Numbered from the stretch's first letter, positions 34,917 to 46,411 are shown. The stretch is DNA of 64,000 bases from Cantharellus purpuraceus (GCA_025174535.1 JALBUN010000032.1:62001-126000), one strand, 5' to 3'. Notes: generated from the sequence alone by a model not told the origin. Numbers and translations are program-made.

Positions 34917-35712
34917 CAACTTTGAACCATAAAGTGTGTTTGCTTCCAGATGCCGAAAAAAAAGCACCAACCAGTCAGGCCAAGGGGTAGCACTGAGTAC
35001 TGAGTAAGTGTAATAGTGCTCTGTGTCTGGTGAGGGTGAATGAAGAGGGTGCTGTTGAGCTGATTTATAGTGCTCTGGGACTGGAGGATGATGGGGAGCA
35101 AAAAGGATGGTCAAAATGGTAGATCGTGCTCTGTGACTGAAGGACAATGGGGAGCCCAGTTGAGAGGTACACGAAAGCTGGTTTCAGGAGATGCGACCTC
35201 ATGGTGGCAGAGGAAAATCTGATCATTGAACCAAGGAGCTTTTTCTCAGTGTAGAGCTGATGAATTGTGATATAGAGTGTAGAGTGTAGACTTAGAGTGT
35301 GGACTTTGGCTTTAGAGTGTTGGCTGAAAACTTTTTTTTGATTGATTCCAAAGGTGAAAACTAGCGCCCTTTTATATACAAATCCCCAGGGCACAACAAC
35401 ACAATATGAGGAGCAAATGATGTAATATGATGCAAGAAATGCTGATCAAGCCCACTGACAAAGCACATGAAGTCAAACTACTAATGAAATCATGGAGAAA
35501 TAAAGCAACAGATAGGGGTAATCTTTGTAAGAATAGGAGGTGATGAGTAATAAAAGAACCAAAAATAGAACAAGGATGAGTAAGTCGTGTATGAATGAAT
35601 TAAAAGATGAAACAGGGGCAAGTCATGTAAAAGAACAATAGAAATGTCCACCAATACCACATTCCCTACGGCTCTGGAGGTAAGTCAACCCTGAGTCACA
35701 TGAGGACTTCAG
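34917..35712. other. Unassigned repeat-like stretch with a minus-strand TATA box
   Basis: No gene is supported. It contains three loose repeats built on a GTGCTCTGxGxCTG core (34990-35160), a short TAGAGTGT-rich minisatellite (35274-35325) and, on the minus strand, TATATAAAAGG near 35372-35382. It may be the U3/R part of another LTR, but I could not define ends or a target duplication. The stretch 35400-35712 has nothing recognisable. Confidence 0.4.
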
Positions 35713-36324
35713 TCAGCATCCACAACAAATACTCCTTATTGTCTTAGTGATCCATCTCCATATGGTATCCCATTCCAAGTGTATTTGGTCCCTTTTCCTG
35801 ACATGATGTAACCTGAGTTGGATTGAAGTGGGAGGATAGGTTGGTGATGGTGACTGAAACTCTACCTTACATTTGACTCTTCTATCCATGTTACAATATA
35901 GAGGCAAAATGCCAAGGAATGTCTATGGTTCAACAGAATTGTGAAAGAATATGGGATCGCCAATGGCATAAGAGAGACATGGTGGGGATCTTGGACATTG
36001 AAAGAGTTTTGGAAGTATTTTGACACGTGGAGGTGGCTTAACATGCCCATAGAGCTCAGCATATTTTTGATAGTCCTTCATGTCCAGAGACCAGTGTGAC
36101 ATATTATTAGAAGAGATGTTGGAGAGAGGAATAGAATTGGAAGCCATGTGAATGATGATGAAAGGATCAGTGTGAATAGAAGGCTGATAATGATTGATGG
36201 TGATGAAACATGAGTGACAATCGATGACTTGAAATAGAGACTGAGGTAGAAAGGGAGTCACAGTGCTATTTAAAAGCTTGATACAAAAAGACACTGGCAG
36301 AGTTGGACTGTCAAAGTGGTTCAA
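35713..36324 (-). pseudogene. Unrecognised protein-like frame with one stop
   Basis: From 36324 down to 35713 the minus strand is one frame of 203 codons broken only by a TAG at about 35923, after FFHNSVEP. The frame continues with LYCNMDRRVKCKVEF and LRLHHVRKRDQIHLEWDTIW, which reads like real protein. The likely internal start is MASNSIPLSNISSNN near 36147. I do not recognise the family. It lies next to a partial family A LTR in the same orientation and could be transposon cargo or a host relic. Confidence 0.45.
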
Positions 36325-36601
36325 TATACATTGATGCGTCCTGGCTCATCAGTGGATCATCATCAGGAACAGGGGGATGATGGGTTTGTATAGAGCAACA
36401 AATTTCAGGTTGTGATAGAGGTAGTGGAGATGATGGTGTAGGGTTTTCAAGTGAAGGTATGTCCTCATTGTTATCCTCTGCATCACTATCAGACTCACTG
36501 TCTGGTATGTCTACTAGGTTTGGAATCATAGCCATTTCATTTTCAGAGTCTTCTTCCAGCTTGGTAGGTGGTATGGAGGAGACAGAACTGATTGATTCCA
36601 T
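36311..36601 (-). CDS. Short acidic ORF beside a partial LTR
   Basis: A 96-codon frame, rich in Ser, Pro, Glu and Asp (VDIPDSESDSDAEDNNEDIP), overlaps the next frame by 14 bases. It begins 15 bp from the truncated family A LTR. Acidic tracts of this sort are common in gypsy gag or pol spacers, but nothing decisive is visible. Confidence 0.3.
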   Translation of the reverse strand: MESISSVSSIPPTKLEEDSENEMAMIPNLVDIPDSESDSDAEDNNEDIPSLENPTPSSPLPLSQPEICCSIQTHHPPVPDDDPLMSQDASMYIEPL

Positions 36602-36618
36602 TTCTGATATAGGATCAA

Positions 36619-37004
36619 CCTTCAGCTTATGTGCTGCACCCTCACTAATACCTGTGTCTGAGATTTTGGAGGTTGAGTAAGACTTTAGATAATTCAGATC
36701 GGACTTAGAAGCTGGGTGTGATTTGATATTTGAACTGGGGAATGACTTAAATACATATTTGAAATCTAATAATAGTTAATCCAGTGATGGATCTCCAAGG
36801 CCAACGGCCTTATGTGAATATGTCTGAGTCCAGTGGGGATGGATGTCTGGTTCCTATGGTGATGCTGATGCATCAGTGAAACCAGAGATGGATGGGCAGA
36901 GTTGTGATGATGATCAGACAGACTACAGGAGATGTATGGTTTCCAAATGGAGTATAGATTTCATATGCATGGGGATCTGGACATTAATGAATATAATCAT
37001 AACA
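36619..37004 (-). mobile_element. Partial, diverged LTR of family A
   Basis: The plus strand shows CTTCAGCTTATGTGCTGCAC at the left and ends with ATAATCATAACA at 37004, matching the LTR U3 side. The terminal minisatellite part (U5) is missing and internal deletions are present. It is clearly older than the other family A LTRs. The interval 37005-37165 holds nothing recognisable. Confidence 0.75.
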
Positions 37005-37499
37005 CCTTTTCATCCCATTCAATGGCACATCATCAAAGGAGTTTATATGACAGCCCTGCATTCTTGATGGTATGGTGAAGTGATGATATGGCAACTAGAA
37101 CATTGTGCTCAAGTGCCAGCCATTTCTGCAGTTCATCAAGATACATCTCTGAGCAGTTCTGCACTGTTTCAATCAGGCTGTTGATCTCTGTTGCATTCAA
37201 GGAGTAAGGTCAGCTTTGAAGAGGGTTCCAAGGTGGAACTACATCTTCCAACCTATTGAGATTGTTGGCCCAGCAAGTCAAACTGCTTTGAGATACACTG
37301 AGAATTGAACAAGCTGCTTCTGGGATGTATTCATCATACAATAGATATAGAGCTTGCTGCTTGATATCTTGACTTATATGTCAAAAAGCCATTGTTGTTT
37401 GGGTGTCTAATTGCAGCTGGTGCCTCTAAGAAAAAAAAAAAAAAAGACACACATCAAGGTGTTTTGAAAACACTGTAGCATAACACAGCAAAAACTTCC

Positions 37500-38890
37500 A
37501 AAGACTATGGTGGAATGTTTGTATTCAGAGGACAAGAACCTCTCTCTTTTTACATCTGAAAGCTTTGGGGCATTGTATCAACCATGGCTTGCCTCCTGTT
37601 GGTCCATGCTTCACCACCTGAGATGGGTGCCTTCCTGGCAAGGGAGTGATAAGCCAGAGGAAGTGTGATGATAGTATCTGCCCTTGGGTATGTGGACTGT
37701 CAATTATAGGCATGTGCAACTTACATGATGCTCAACACCTGAGGGTTCTTGATGCTACAAGGGTGTCAGATGGCAAAGTTGTGATGCTCAAGATGATTGT
37801 TCATTTGAAACATCCATTCTAAATCAAGCTAGGGCAGTATTTTTCAAGTGAAAACTTGGTGTCAGGCCTTGGCAACCATTGTGTACCAAGTCTCAATGTT
37901 CTCCTTCCAGACTACAAGGATCTTGATATCATTTGTTATGCCACTTCTCCAGCATTAAAAATTGCCTCAATTCAAGACAGTTAGTGAGTTTATGGAGTTT
38001 GACAGGCAGTTCTGAGGTGTGTTGCATTCAAGGCCTTTCAATATGATACCAATGATATGAGTTCCAGAGCCTTCAATTGATGCACAAGTATCATATTGCT
38101 CATTGGTACAAAATTCAAACACTACATATCCACCACTTGTCACTCATTAGTTTCCCCCCAGTGACTGCTCTGGACCCAATATCATGAGGATGGCACAAAA
38201 TTATATTCTAAGGGATTTCACTCCATACAAAGCTGGTCTCTTATGAACAATGATGGACATGCAAACCATCAAACGTGCACTAAGCGACCACCAAAGTATT
38301 ATCTCATAGATTTTGGATTATCTCATCATTATGAGCCCGAGGCAGGTCCACCGCTTGAATTACCCATTCATGCCATGGATAGATCGGTTCCCGAATACAT
38401 TCCATTCTCAAACTTGCCATATTCTACACCATCAATGCACAAGTCAAGATATGATCAAGCTAGCAACCTTTCGCCACGGATGTCTACTATCTTTGAAATG
38501 AATCAACACAGTTTTTTTGGAGGCGTGTGTGACTGGCGTCTTTCACTATCTTGCTCATGGACTATTACCAGCATATTTTCATTTTAGTGAAACGGCCTAC
38601 AATGGATCAAGTGGTGGGTCGATTTGACACAATCATTCCATCGTTTCACACTAGGCATCTTCGTGCTCGCCCGGTGCCTGCTAATGAATTACATGAAATC
38701 ACTGTGTGTGAACGATGGTGTCTGAAATTTTTGTGTTATTCACGCCGTTCCTTAGTCTCCACGACGTCGAGAGAACCCCGCAGGCACCGACAGGAGCGGC
38801 AAGGCCAATTTCGTGCAGTTTATCGCTTACATATCTCACTAGGAAGTCTTTCCGCCCAGGAAATGTCCAGCCGATTTCGAATGTTTCAAA
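37500..38890 (+). pseudogene. Agaricomycete protein-kinase-like gene, decayed (left arm)
   Basis: Segments read in order as a kinase fold of the type common in mushroom genomes: LDATRVSDGKVVMLKMI with the ATP-site Lys (37750-37800), YFSSENLVSGLGNHCVPSL, a catalytic loop reduced to SDCSGPNIM (the HR of HRD is lost) near 38160, YYLIDFGLSHHYEP with an intact DFG (38300), DRSVPEYIPF, DVYYL followed by TGA where Gly is expected (38498), and VKRPTMDQVVGRFD near 38590. Stops and frame changes are spread over the gene. The right arm carries the mirror copy, and the DVYYL stop is identical there, so it predates the duplication or conversion. A run of 15 A lies at 37431-37445. Confidence 0.75.
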
Positions 38891-39307
38891 GTTATCTGAA
38901 CAAGGTATCTAGGATCGTGTTGATATGGGTATTGACGGGTCTTGGGAGTGCGGTGTTTCTTGTTGCCCTGGAGGATCTGTGCCAATTGGGACGTATTGTA
39001 CCGATTTGGGAAGTGGTGATGGTAGGGACGATAGTAGGTATGTGTAGCGTGTTGTGAATCTAGTAAAGCAACTTAGTAAACACACGCAAAGCACTTATCT
39101 CGCCTATTTGGACTTCCTTTCAGCAGGTAAATGCGTCTGTTATATGGCCGATTGTCACATGCCCAACATGTATGCTTGCGTGCAGACCCACAAGTCGTCA
39201 TCCCTAGCACCCTACCTTTTATCTGCTGTTTCACGTTATATGGTATGATCCAGGCCATGGGTGATCTATAAAGATCGCCATTACTTACACTGATTTCAGG
39301 AAGACCC

Positions 39308-39454
39308 ATGGCTATTCTTGGACGCAAAGGTGCCATGCTGCTGGGTCTCACGTTGTTTAGTATGGTCGTTCTACTCGTTTTTACTGTGCTTCACGCCTGT
39401 GCAGGGAATGCAGTGGAACACTGTTGTGTGGCCTTGCGCCTTCAAAGGATATGT
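39308..39454 (+). CDS. Possible small single-helix membrane ORF (left arm)
   Basis: ATG at 39308 opens a frame of 48 codons with one clear hydrophobic helix (MLLGLTLFSMVVLLVFTVL) and a Cys-rich end. It may be an exon of a larger gene that includes the hydrophobic frame at 38877-39057 on the same strand. I do not recognise it and cannot show splicing. The mirror copy is at 52038-52184. Confidence 0.25.
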
Positions 39455-39892
39455 TGATTTTGGCGCGTGCGATTGCCGGAATGGTGAGTACGGTTGCCTG
39501 TGTGCAAATCTGCTTATTAAAAAGTGCGTGTCAGAGGGATGCGGTGATGACTGATACGTCGATTGGGACGACATGAGTTAATGCATCTGATAGCATGTTG
39601 AGGGCGCATACCCAATTTTCCACATGTCCATGGTGCCGCAACTATTTCACATCGCTCCCATTCTCATCACATGCTCCATGCCCTCATCATCCCACCTTGT
39701 TTTACCCTCCCCAGTCGCTTTTAGTGTGCCATGCTCTTCCTAGAACAATGCATTTTTCAAACGTCAATATTTTCAAATTCTGACACAGGGTCACACGGCG
39801 GCGGCATACCAGCTACTTACATCCTCTCACTGCTGCATCTGCGCCCATAGAGAGCCTTGATGCGGAGGGATCTAGGCTGAAATGAATCCAGA

Positions 39893-40090
39893 ATTTGTAA
39901 ATCGAGGAACTGGAAGAAACACTCTTTGACCCCCGCAAGGAGATTTCACGTGAGGGCACGGGCGTCCAACGTGTCCCACGTGATAGTCGAGCGCATAATT
40001 GGAAGGATCTGCTGCAGAAGATGTTGGATCGGCTCAGGAATGAGAATGCAGCAATTATCAGAAGACTGCGGGAGCTGGAGGTAAGAAGCA
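39893..40090 (+). pseudogene. mad1-like fragment (left arm)
   Basis: The plus strand encodes EELEETLFDPRKEISREG and, after a Arg-rich stretch, WKDLLQKMLDRLRNENAAII, then RRLRELE followed by a GTAAGA donor. This matches the MAD1 segment at 44470-44660 (EELEQTLFELRSEL, then DLRQEVMDR and SENAALLRWLEELE) but is clearly diverged from it. No other MAD1 exons are nearby, so it is an isolated relic of a duplication. The same fragment is in the right arm. Confidence 0.6.
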
Positions 40091-40759
40091 CATCAAACCC
40101 CGCTCTGCCATCCACTCCTCACACACCCTGTGCTGCACACGTAGCAGCGCCAAATCTCACTAGTGGTCCAACAGCTGCCCTTTGCTCAGCTTGCGTCTAC
40201 GATGCCGATATGGATGAACGTCTTGTTACAGCCCTACGGTAGGGCTTTACAACAAATATGAAAACATAAATCTCTACAATCAAAATGCACAGGGGGCGTC
40301 TCGTCCGAGCATCGTGATGATGGACTACGCGACCGCATTTCAGGTGATCCTGTATGTGATACACGGGGGAGAGGACCAAAAAAGATCACTCAATCCACCA
40401 CACTACCAAATCGGATACAAACATTCAAACCGCCAACGGAACTACGTCGATCTCCATCCGTTCCTTCCCGCACCTGCATACCATCCAAAGGTCTTTCGGA
40501 TCAGTGATGAGCAAGATTCGACATACTTGGCCATCACGTGACTCGAAAAGACGCTTCCTCACGTCCCATCGATTCTGGTCAGAGTCCCATTTCGTACGTC
40601 TTGACACCGGGGTTATGCTTGCTGAAATGCGCTTTTAAGGGGCACGTAGATCACCCCGCTAGGATGAGGAGCGTTGGATGCGTCTCAGAGGGACGGGGAC
40701 GCCCATACGTGGTCGCATCTCAAGACTCGAGACTATCCCATTGATGTCGGATGTCGCAT

Positions 40760-42121
40760 TCAACTGTTGAGGATGTCCTCAACAATGCGCCATGGGACAG
40801 TCTCAAGCCCTGTCCCCCACTGGAAGGCAAGGACGGGAGAATGAGGATGCCGGCTCAGTGAGTGCCGGCGCACGGTGTCATCCCTCATCCTGATGAAGCA
40901 TCCTGCAGCCGGGCAACGCCAAGCGTATTCCTCCGCACGCTTGACCCTCTCCTCGGTATATAATAGTTGCGCATTTATCTGGTTCAGCTGGCAGATATGG
41001 ATCCTCTTGAGCTCTGCCCCGATGTGTGTGCTAAGAATGTGGGTCGCAAAGCAAGAATTTTTGCCCATTGCACAATGGTACTTGCATGGCATGCCATTCT
41101 CATGATTTAGCACACAGTATCGAGATCCTCCATCAACGATAGACAAGCTGGTGAGGCTGATATGGGGAATATCCATATATGGTGGTGTGGTGTGCATGGT
41201 GGTTGTGTGCCCGGATGATGCTGGAGGAACACTTGTGGTTGTTCCACCCAGCGTCTGGGCAACTGTCATTGGGGGCTGCACTGCTGTGGCATTCCACGCA
41301 GTGGGCCCATACTGATATGGATTGTTTATGTCGCTGGGTTGTGACCCAAACGAGCTGCCCAGTTGCCGTCAGGAGTATATCAGGATGATTATAATGTCAA
41401 TCACCTATTGCTGGGGATAACCAGCGAATCTGGAGCTGGATGATAGTCCAGCCTCTGCAGGTCCCATGGGTATGCCAGGGAGTGGGGCGCAGTGGGCACT
41501 GGCTCTTGGGACATTGACCCCAACCCATCCTGCAGTTGGGAGCCGCCCCCGAGCCACGCGTCAGAGAGACTTGACCCTGCCCAGCCTTGAAGGGTCTCTC
41601 TCATCGTCGCTCTGAGAATGGTAGAGTCAGTCCACTGTATCATGTGACAGTGAAGATCGCCTTACTCATCCACTTCTGACGCACCCGTCACGGGTAGGCC
41701 ACCGACCAACGCCTCTCCAAAGGCCATGTTGTCGGGGTCGTCCAGTAATGGGGTGGTCCTAAAGTGGAGAACAAGTGAGTGGTGTGCCTAAGACATTGAA
41801 ATTGCTTGTTGACATACACTAGATGAATTGGCCCCTCTTGGAAGGCCCCGACATCACCACCGTTTGGGAATGCAACCCTGAAGTTGAGAGCAAGGTAAGT
41901 GGCTTTCCATGGACATGTCAGCCATTGGACATACAAGGGATCGGTTGCGGTGACGGCTTCGAGTGCATCCTCTGAAGGTGCATAGTAGTAACCGTTTTCA
42001 AACGTAGGACTGCAGGTGAAATGAATACAAGTCGTACGCCAAACGGACGAGCAGGGGCGAGATGTGAATGGTCCGGCAATGTCACTCACTTTGAGGGATA
42101 CTGGTTCATGTTGTATGCCAT
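40760..42121 (-). CDS. Zinc-finger-like protein, left-arm copy
   Basis: This is the mirror of 49371-50732 and reads identically. Minus-strand exons begin with MAYNMNQYPS (ATG at 42121, GTGAGT donor), continue through PTFENGYYYAPSEDALEAV, an exon ending SEVDE, one starting WTDSTILRAT, and a long last exon that ends IVEDILNS at 40760. The last exon carries a C2H2-like site, CPAAGC...HSLSRH (Cx4Cx11Hx4H), preceded by a Cys/His-rich stretch (CVLNHENGMPCKYHC). No stop interrupts the exons I can define. Such proteins are usually nuclear and DNA-binding, but that is inference from the motif alone. Confidence 0.6.
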
Positions 42122-42871
42122 AATCAGTAGATGTGAGAGTAGGTTTCTGTGAGGAGTGAAGGGTTGACGTGAGACAAGGAGTTGTCTCGCCCTTATATCT
42201 GCTATTGAGAGCTTTGATTACAGGATCATGTGAGTGTGCCAATTGTGCGTGTAAAGGGGGTGGGGTCCTTGAGGCAACCTTAAGGGCCGATTTGGTCAGG
42301 ACATGAGATACTGGCCCTCATTTAGGGACTGCTGACATGATCCTGGCCGGTAATGGTGTTTGTCTGAACCATCCTTCTGGATTGTTTGCTTTGACATGGC
42401 CCCAAATAATTCCGGTCTTGCTGGTTTGTGAATTCACTAGGGCAAATTAGGTCTAACGCATTTGCCGGAGCACACGTATCAAGAGGCATGTATCAGGTGT
42501 TCAATCTTCCTTTATTCTCGCATCCGGCCATCCAGGCTTCTTCGAAGTGCGTCCCGCTTCCTTGTGGAAATGACGTGCTTCTTTGTCGAATTAGGATATA
42601 CCCGTGCTCGGCACAGCTAGGGAGGCTGCCATGTCCTATCTCGATGACAATTTTTATGACCGGATATAGTCACCTGGCGAGTCATTGGTAGCCGGGATCG
42701 CGATCCCACCCAGGCCGGACAGTTAGGGTTTGATAAATATAGCACACGATACCTCAATTGTAGATACATCTTTCAGTTCGGTCGCAGGGACAACGTTAGC
42801 CCGTGGATGTCCCTGAAGTGGGGACCTCGATCTTACATGTCGCCGAGCAACAGAGATTATCAAGCTTTCTG
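42122..42871. other. Upstream region of the zinc-finger-like gene (left arm)
   Basis: No gene is supported in this stretch. It includes the 5' flank of the zinc-finger-like gene, with a GATATAAGGGC sequence near 42196 (minus strand, about 75 bp upstream of the ATG) as a possible TATA element. The right-arm equivalent is 48621-49370. Confidence 0.45.
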
Positions 42872-43627
42872 TTATCTTAGCCATTTAGACCTTTCAAATG
42901 CATGCTTCTGCACTTGAGCTATGAAATCCGAGTCAAAGGTGGGGGTGGAGGAGGGGGTGAGGTGGGAATTGCAGTAGTGGGTCATGGGTGGTACAGGTGC
43001 AAGGGCATCGCCGCCAAGGATAAGCTTGAGTCGAGGATTTGGACTTGGGGACTTCCTGCCAACGTTGACCAGAAGTATATAAATAACATGTTCGGCGTGT
43101 ACTCGAGATGCATGGGTAAATGAGTAAATGAGAAGCTTGCCGTCTGAGTTTCTGAGATTGTGTCTTGACATCCACGAGCCGGACCCATGGGTTGGAGCCC
43201 GTAGAAAGCTCTGTTCAGAGGATGAGGCTTGGGCCAAGTTTTTGAGGCAAATGCAAATCTCCAATATTCTAGCCTCTAGCGCACAGAGACCAATATCCAT
43301 GATCAAGACCACCAAAGTAAAGCCAAGGCACTTGGAGCCGTCACATGTCAGAGAGTCACGCCTCACGCAAAGCCTCACCAAATACTTTAGACTAGATTCC
43401 AACACGAGTTCGCCCACAAACAGAATCGCCACTGTCTTGCGTGCAAAATGAGATGCCGTATCCGCACAGCTGCCAGATCTTGGTCTGGGCGGCAACAAAT
43501 CCACCTTTTCCTTCTCTAACCCTTTCTCAGTCAACCATAGACCAGCAGCCACTCGCACTAGCACTGGTACTCGTGGCACCACCAATGCTAATGGGGAGGT
43601 AGGCCTTGCAGATGCAGCGCTGCGCAC
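42872..43627 (-). CDS. Uncertain 251-codon frame across the left-arm edge
   Basis: This frame runs through 42872-43558 of the arm and 69 bp into the spacer. The right-arm copy (47811-48620) has the same sequence up to the arm edge and then a different N-terminus. It overlaps the MAD1 5' exon on the opposite strand, and a 107-codon frame (43128-43451, plus) is open on the other strand too. The C-terminal part (TPTFDSDFIAQVQKHAFERS) looks protein-like, the rest does not. It is more likely a chance frame than a gene. Confidence 0.2.
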   Translation of the reverse strand: MRSAASARPTSPLALVVPRVPVLVRVAAGLWLTEKGLEKEKVDLLPPRPRSGSCADTASHFARKTVAILFVGELVLESSLKYLVRLCVRRDSLTCDGSKCLGFTLVVLIMDIGLCALEARILEICICLKNLAQASSSEQSFLRAPTHGSGSWMSRHNLRNSDGKLLIYSFTHASRVHAEHVIYILLVNVGRKSPSPNPRLKLILGGDALAPVPPMTHYCNSHLTPSSTPTFDSDFIAQVQKHAFERSKWLR

Positions 43628-45214
43628 GGAGCCGGCCGCGCGGATTAAACAAAAGGCACTGGCCTTTTCCTCGCAAATGGAGAAAGCTTCCCTAGAGCGT
43701 CGTTTGCTCGCTGCAGAGGCGGAGAAGAAAGAGCTCGAGATTCGGATGACGCAAAAGGAGCGGTTGGTGGCAAAGTTGGAGAGTGGAAGGTGGCTGGCGG
43801 ATAGGGAGAAGGAGGAGAGGGAGGAAAAGGAGAAGGAGAGGAAGGAGCGGGAAGAGGAAAAGGTGCGTTCCCATACTAAATATTCTGTGAGCGTGGGTCA
43901 AGATTTGGCAGAGTTGAGGTTGCGGAATGCGTTGCTCCAGGAGGAGCATGGCGCGGTGGCGGCGGCTCTGCGGCGGCAGGGGGCGGAGCTGGAGGATACG
44001 ACGAGAAGGGGCGAGGAGGCTGTGGAGCGTGTGGCGCTGTTGGAGAGTGACTTGAAGGAGTTGAGGCATCATAGCATGAGACGGGATGGGAGGCTACAGT
44101 TGGCAGAGAGGGAGGTGTGGTTTTTGAAGGCACTTGTGGCAAGCTTCAATGCGGAGGAGTCTGCTACGGCTTCTGAGCAGGATGAGGCAAAGCTGAAAAG
44201 GATCCAGAATTTGGAGGAGGTGGTTGAGAAGCTTAAGAGTGACAACGATCAGTTGGAGCGAGAGGTGCTTGCGCTCGGGGGTGGAATGAGGCACGGGTCG
44301 AGCGGGACCGAGTTGATGCAGTCATTTGAAGAGGAACAGGCGCGACGAAAGGCGTTAGAGCAAGGTATGTTACAAAACTACATTGGTTCAGCCCCGCACT
44401 ATCCACTCACCGTCATCTCCCAGAAATTACGGAAGCACAGACTGTCAACACCAAAACCCTGGAGAAAGTCGAGGAGCTGGAACAAACGCTCTTCGAGCTC
44501 CGCAGCGAGTTGCATCGGGTGTCCATGTGCCCCCCAATGTGCGTGTGTTATCCCTGCGTGACAACCCTTCGCAAAGTTGGACGGATCTGCGGCAAGAGGT
44601 GATGGACCGTCCGAGAATGCGGCGCTATTGCGGTGGCTGGAAGAGCTTGAGGCGGCAGGAGGTGGTCAGGCTGGTAGAGAAATGGTTGGGGAGTCAGCTT
44701 CTGGTGGAGGCCACCTTGTGCCAGGAGAGAGCTAGGAGAAGAAGCACAAGGAAAAGTGTAATTTGGAAGAAGTCGTGAAGCAGAAGGAGAAGCGGTTGTT
44801 AAGACTGCAACAGGCATGTTTGCATCATGGTTTACATCGGTCGCTCTACACTAACATTTACCCATCGCCTACCTCCTGTGTACAGGTTTTCAGTAGCAAA
44901 GCCCAAGAATTCAACACAATGGCCTCTATCCTCGGGTTCAAAGTTTCGCCAACGGCCAAGTCAAGGTGACTTACCAGTACGACCTCAACACTTCCTTTGT
45001 GTTCCAGCCGACCCCGAAGACAGAGGATGACGACGAGGGGACACGGATGCAGCTTGTGGGCGCGGGGGACTCGAGTTTGCCGGATTTGGCGAGGACAGTG
45101 GATTATTGGGTGCAGCAGCGGATGTGTGTATACCGGGTTTGATGGCAAGCGTGACGTTAGTGTTATGACAAGACAAGGAGGGCGCAGGCACAGGCATGGA
45201 AGGTCTCGGCTTGA
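43452..45214 (+). pseudogene. mad1: Spindle assembly checkpoint protein MAD1, frameshifted
   Basis: Exon 1 (open from 43452; probable acceptor before 43470; to 44364) encodes a Ser/Thr-rich start, SSQMEKASLERRLLAAEAEKK and a long coiled coil with WLADREKEEREEKE. Exon 2 (44424-44813) holds EELEQTLFELRSEL, VHVPPNVRVLSLRDNPSQSW, DLRQEVMDR, SENAALLRWLEELE and VVKQKEKRLLRLQQ; its donor at 44814 is GC. Exon 3 (44886-45214) begins VFSSKAQEFNTMASILGFK, gives NGQVKVTYQYDLNTSFVF, the start of the MAD1 C-terminal fold, and ends AQAQAWKVSA with TGA at 45212-45214. The frame changes near 44518, 44610, 44948, 45126 and 45160, and there is a TAG at 44733-44735. MAD1 recruits MAD2 to unattached kinetochores; it is normally single-copy and conserved, so another intact copy probably exists elsewhere. 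Only about the first 100 bp lie in the left arm; the rest is in the spacer. Confidence 0.85.
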
Positions 45215-45263
45215 CGTTGTGAAGAGTGCTGCGAGATGTAAATTTTTTGTTTTTTTGTTTTTG

Positions 45264-45452
45264 TTAGGGTGAGGTGAGGACAGCTGTAGAATGCAGGATG
45301 GGTATTGGTTGCTCAAGGCAGACGTGTGATTCTCCCCCTTCTTTCCTTAAGGCAAACTTGGAATTTCGGCGAAACAGTCCACCGCGAGTCTTTCTCACCG
45401 TCTGGTTGGAGTCCTGTGCCTGTAGGGGTTGAGCATAGGTTTCGGACATCAT
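45264..45452 (-). CDS. Unrecognised short frame with a basic segment
   Basis: A 62-codon frame begins MMSETYAQ and contains TRGGLFRRNSKFALRKEGG. The MM(S/P)ETYAQ start recurs at 47834 at the head of the spliced kinase-like gene, and the basic segment recurs inverted at 47857-47932. It looks like a duplicated first exon or promoter-proximal segment whose downstream exons are missing. Confidence 0.35.
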   Translation of the reverse strand: MMSETYAQPLQAQDSNQTVRKTRGGLFRRNSKFALRKEGGESHVCLEQPIPILHSTAVLTSP

Positions 45453-45460
45453 CGTCTACT

Positions 45461-45875
45461 TCACGGGAAGAGAGGGCTCACTTTCATTTGGGGTAACGAA
45501 GACCTTGAGCCTGTACTACTGTTTGCTTTGCCAATCGTCGACGCCTCAAATGCCTTCACTAATTTTCTGGAGCAGGACTGACAGCATCCAAGGTTCCGCA
45601 ACGACCGCCAACTATACCCGCAACTCACCTCTGCGTCGCGTCCACATAATCCTCACGATTGAATCGCTTCTGCGTATGCACAGCAACGCCGTGAGACGAG
45701 ACCTCATACCCCTTTGACTTGAGCGTCTCCTTTGTCGTCGAGGTGAACTATGAGAATTTGTTCTTGTCCTTACACTAACAACGATCTTGAGCACTAAACA
45801 ACGCACTCATGAAGAGCTGACATACTTGATACGATCCGAATGGAGGGGGGGGCTGGGGTTAGTAGAGGCAGACAT
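45461..45875 (-). CDS. Small spliced protein of unknown function
   Basis: Three exons on the minus strand: 45875-45825 (MSASTNPSPPLHSDRIK, donor GTATGT), about 45748-45629 (FTSTTKETLKSKGYEVSSHG, then KRFNREDYVDATQR, donor GTGAGT) and about 45564-45461 (KLVKAFEASTIGKAN, ending SPLFP with TGA at 45461-45463). All junctions are canonical and the phases agree, giving about 91 residues with no stop. It resembles small hypothetical proteins of Agaricomycetes, but I cannot name a domain. Placed in the spacer between mad1 and the kinase-like gene. Confidence 0.6.
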
Positions 45876-46411
45876 GCCACTAGGTGATGATCAATTGCGA
45901 TTGTAGGCAGCTGACGGAACGGAACGGGATTGAATATAAAACGCACCATACGCACTTTACAAAGTGATATGATTGTGATTAAGCTGTGTAGCCAGACTAA
46001 CTAAGTGTTAGAGTCAGGAAGCAACTGGATACTTCTGTGATGAGTTAGGGGCAGTGCAAGCATCTGATCGACGCTATCGGAAATCTGAGGAAGAGTTGAA
46101 CTACATATATCCTAAAGCGGGGGAGGACTTTTTCTACACATAAGACCTTGATCAATCGACTGCATGATTCGCGGTCCTCCGGATAGCACATGTAAGGGGA
46201 TAACAAAGGGAACTTGAGCTCCTGCACGGAATTTGTTCCACGAGGCACTTGGCCTTGGGAGAGTCCAGTGCACTTTTACGTTGGTTTTGATATATCTGGT
46301 AAGCCCGGTAATCATACTGTAGCAGTAAAATTATAGTGTCTGACCCGTACATAAGCAGAGGAGGCGGTGTGATAAATGATTGACCAAGGCGGAAGTGTAA
46401 GAGCCAAATTT

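Larger units (their letters stand above)
37166..43558 (+). repeat. Left arm of a 6.4-kb inverted repeat
   Basis: Position x pairs with 91492-x in the right arm (47934-54326) with no net length difference. The outer part, 37166 to about 38431, differs at roughly 3-4 percent of positions, for example near 38140, 38357 and 38430. From about 38432 to 43558 I found no difference in any paired translation. The inner end is set by CGCAC/GTGCG at 43558/47934. Confidence 0.92.

Noticed and set aside
37431..37445. Poly(A) run as evidence of a retroposed cDNA
   Set aside because: It lies inside the kinase-like region present in both arms, with no target duplication, and the neighbouring genes contain introns.
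42872..43627. A 251-codon frame as a real gene
   Set aside because: It is antisense to the mad1 5' exon, its start differs between the arms, and the opposite strand is open as well. Listed only at low confidence.
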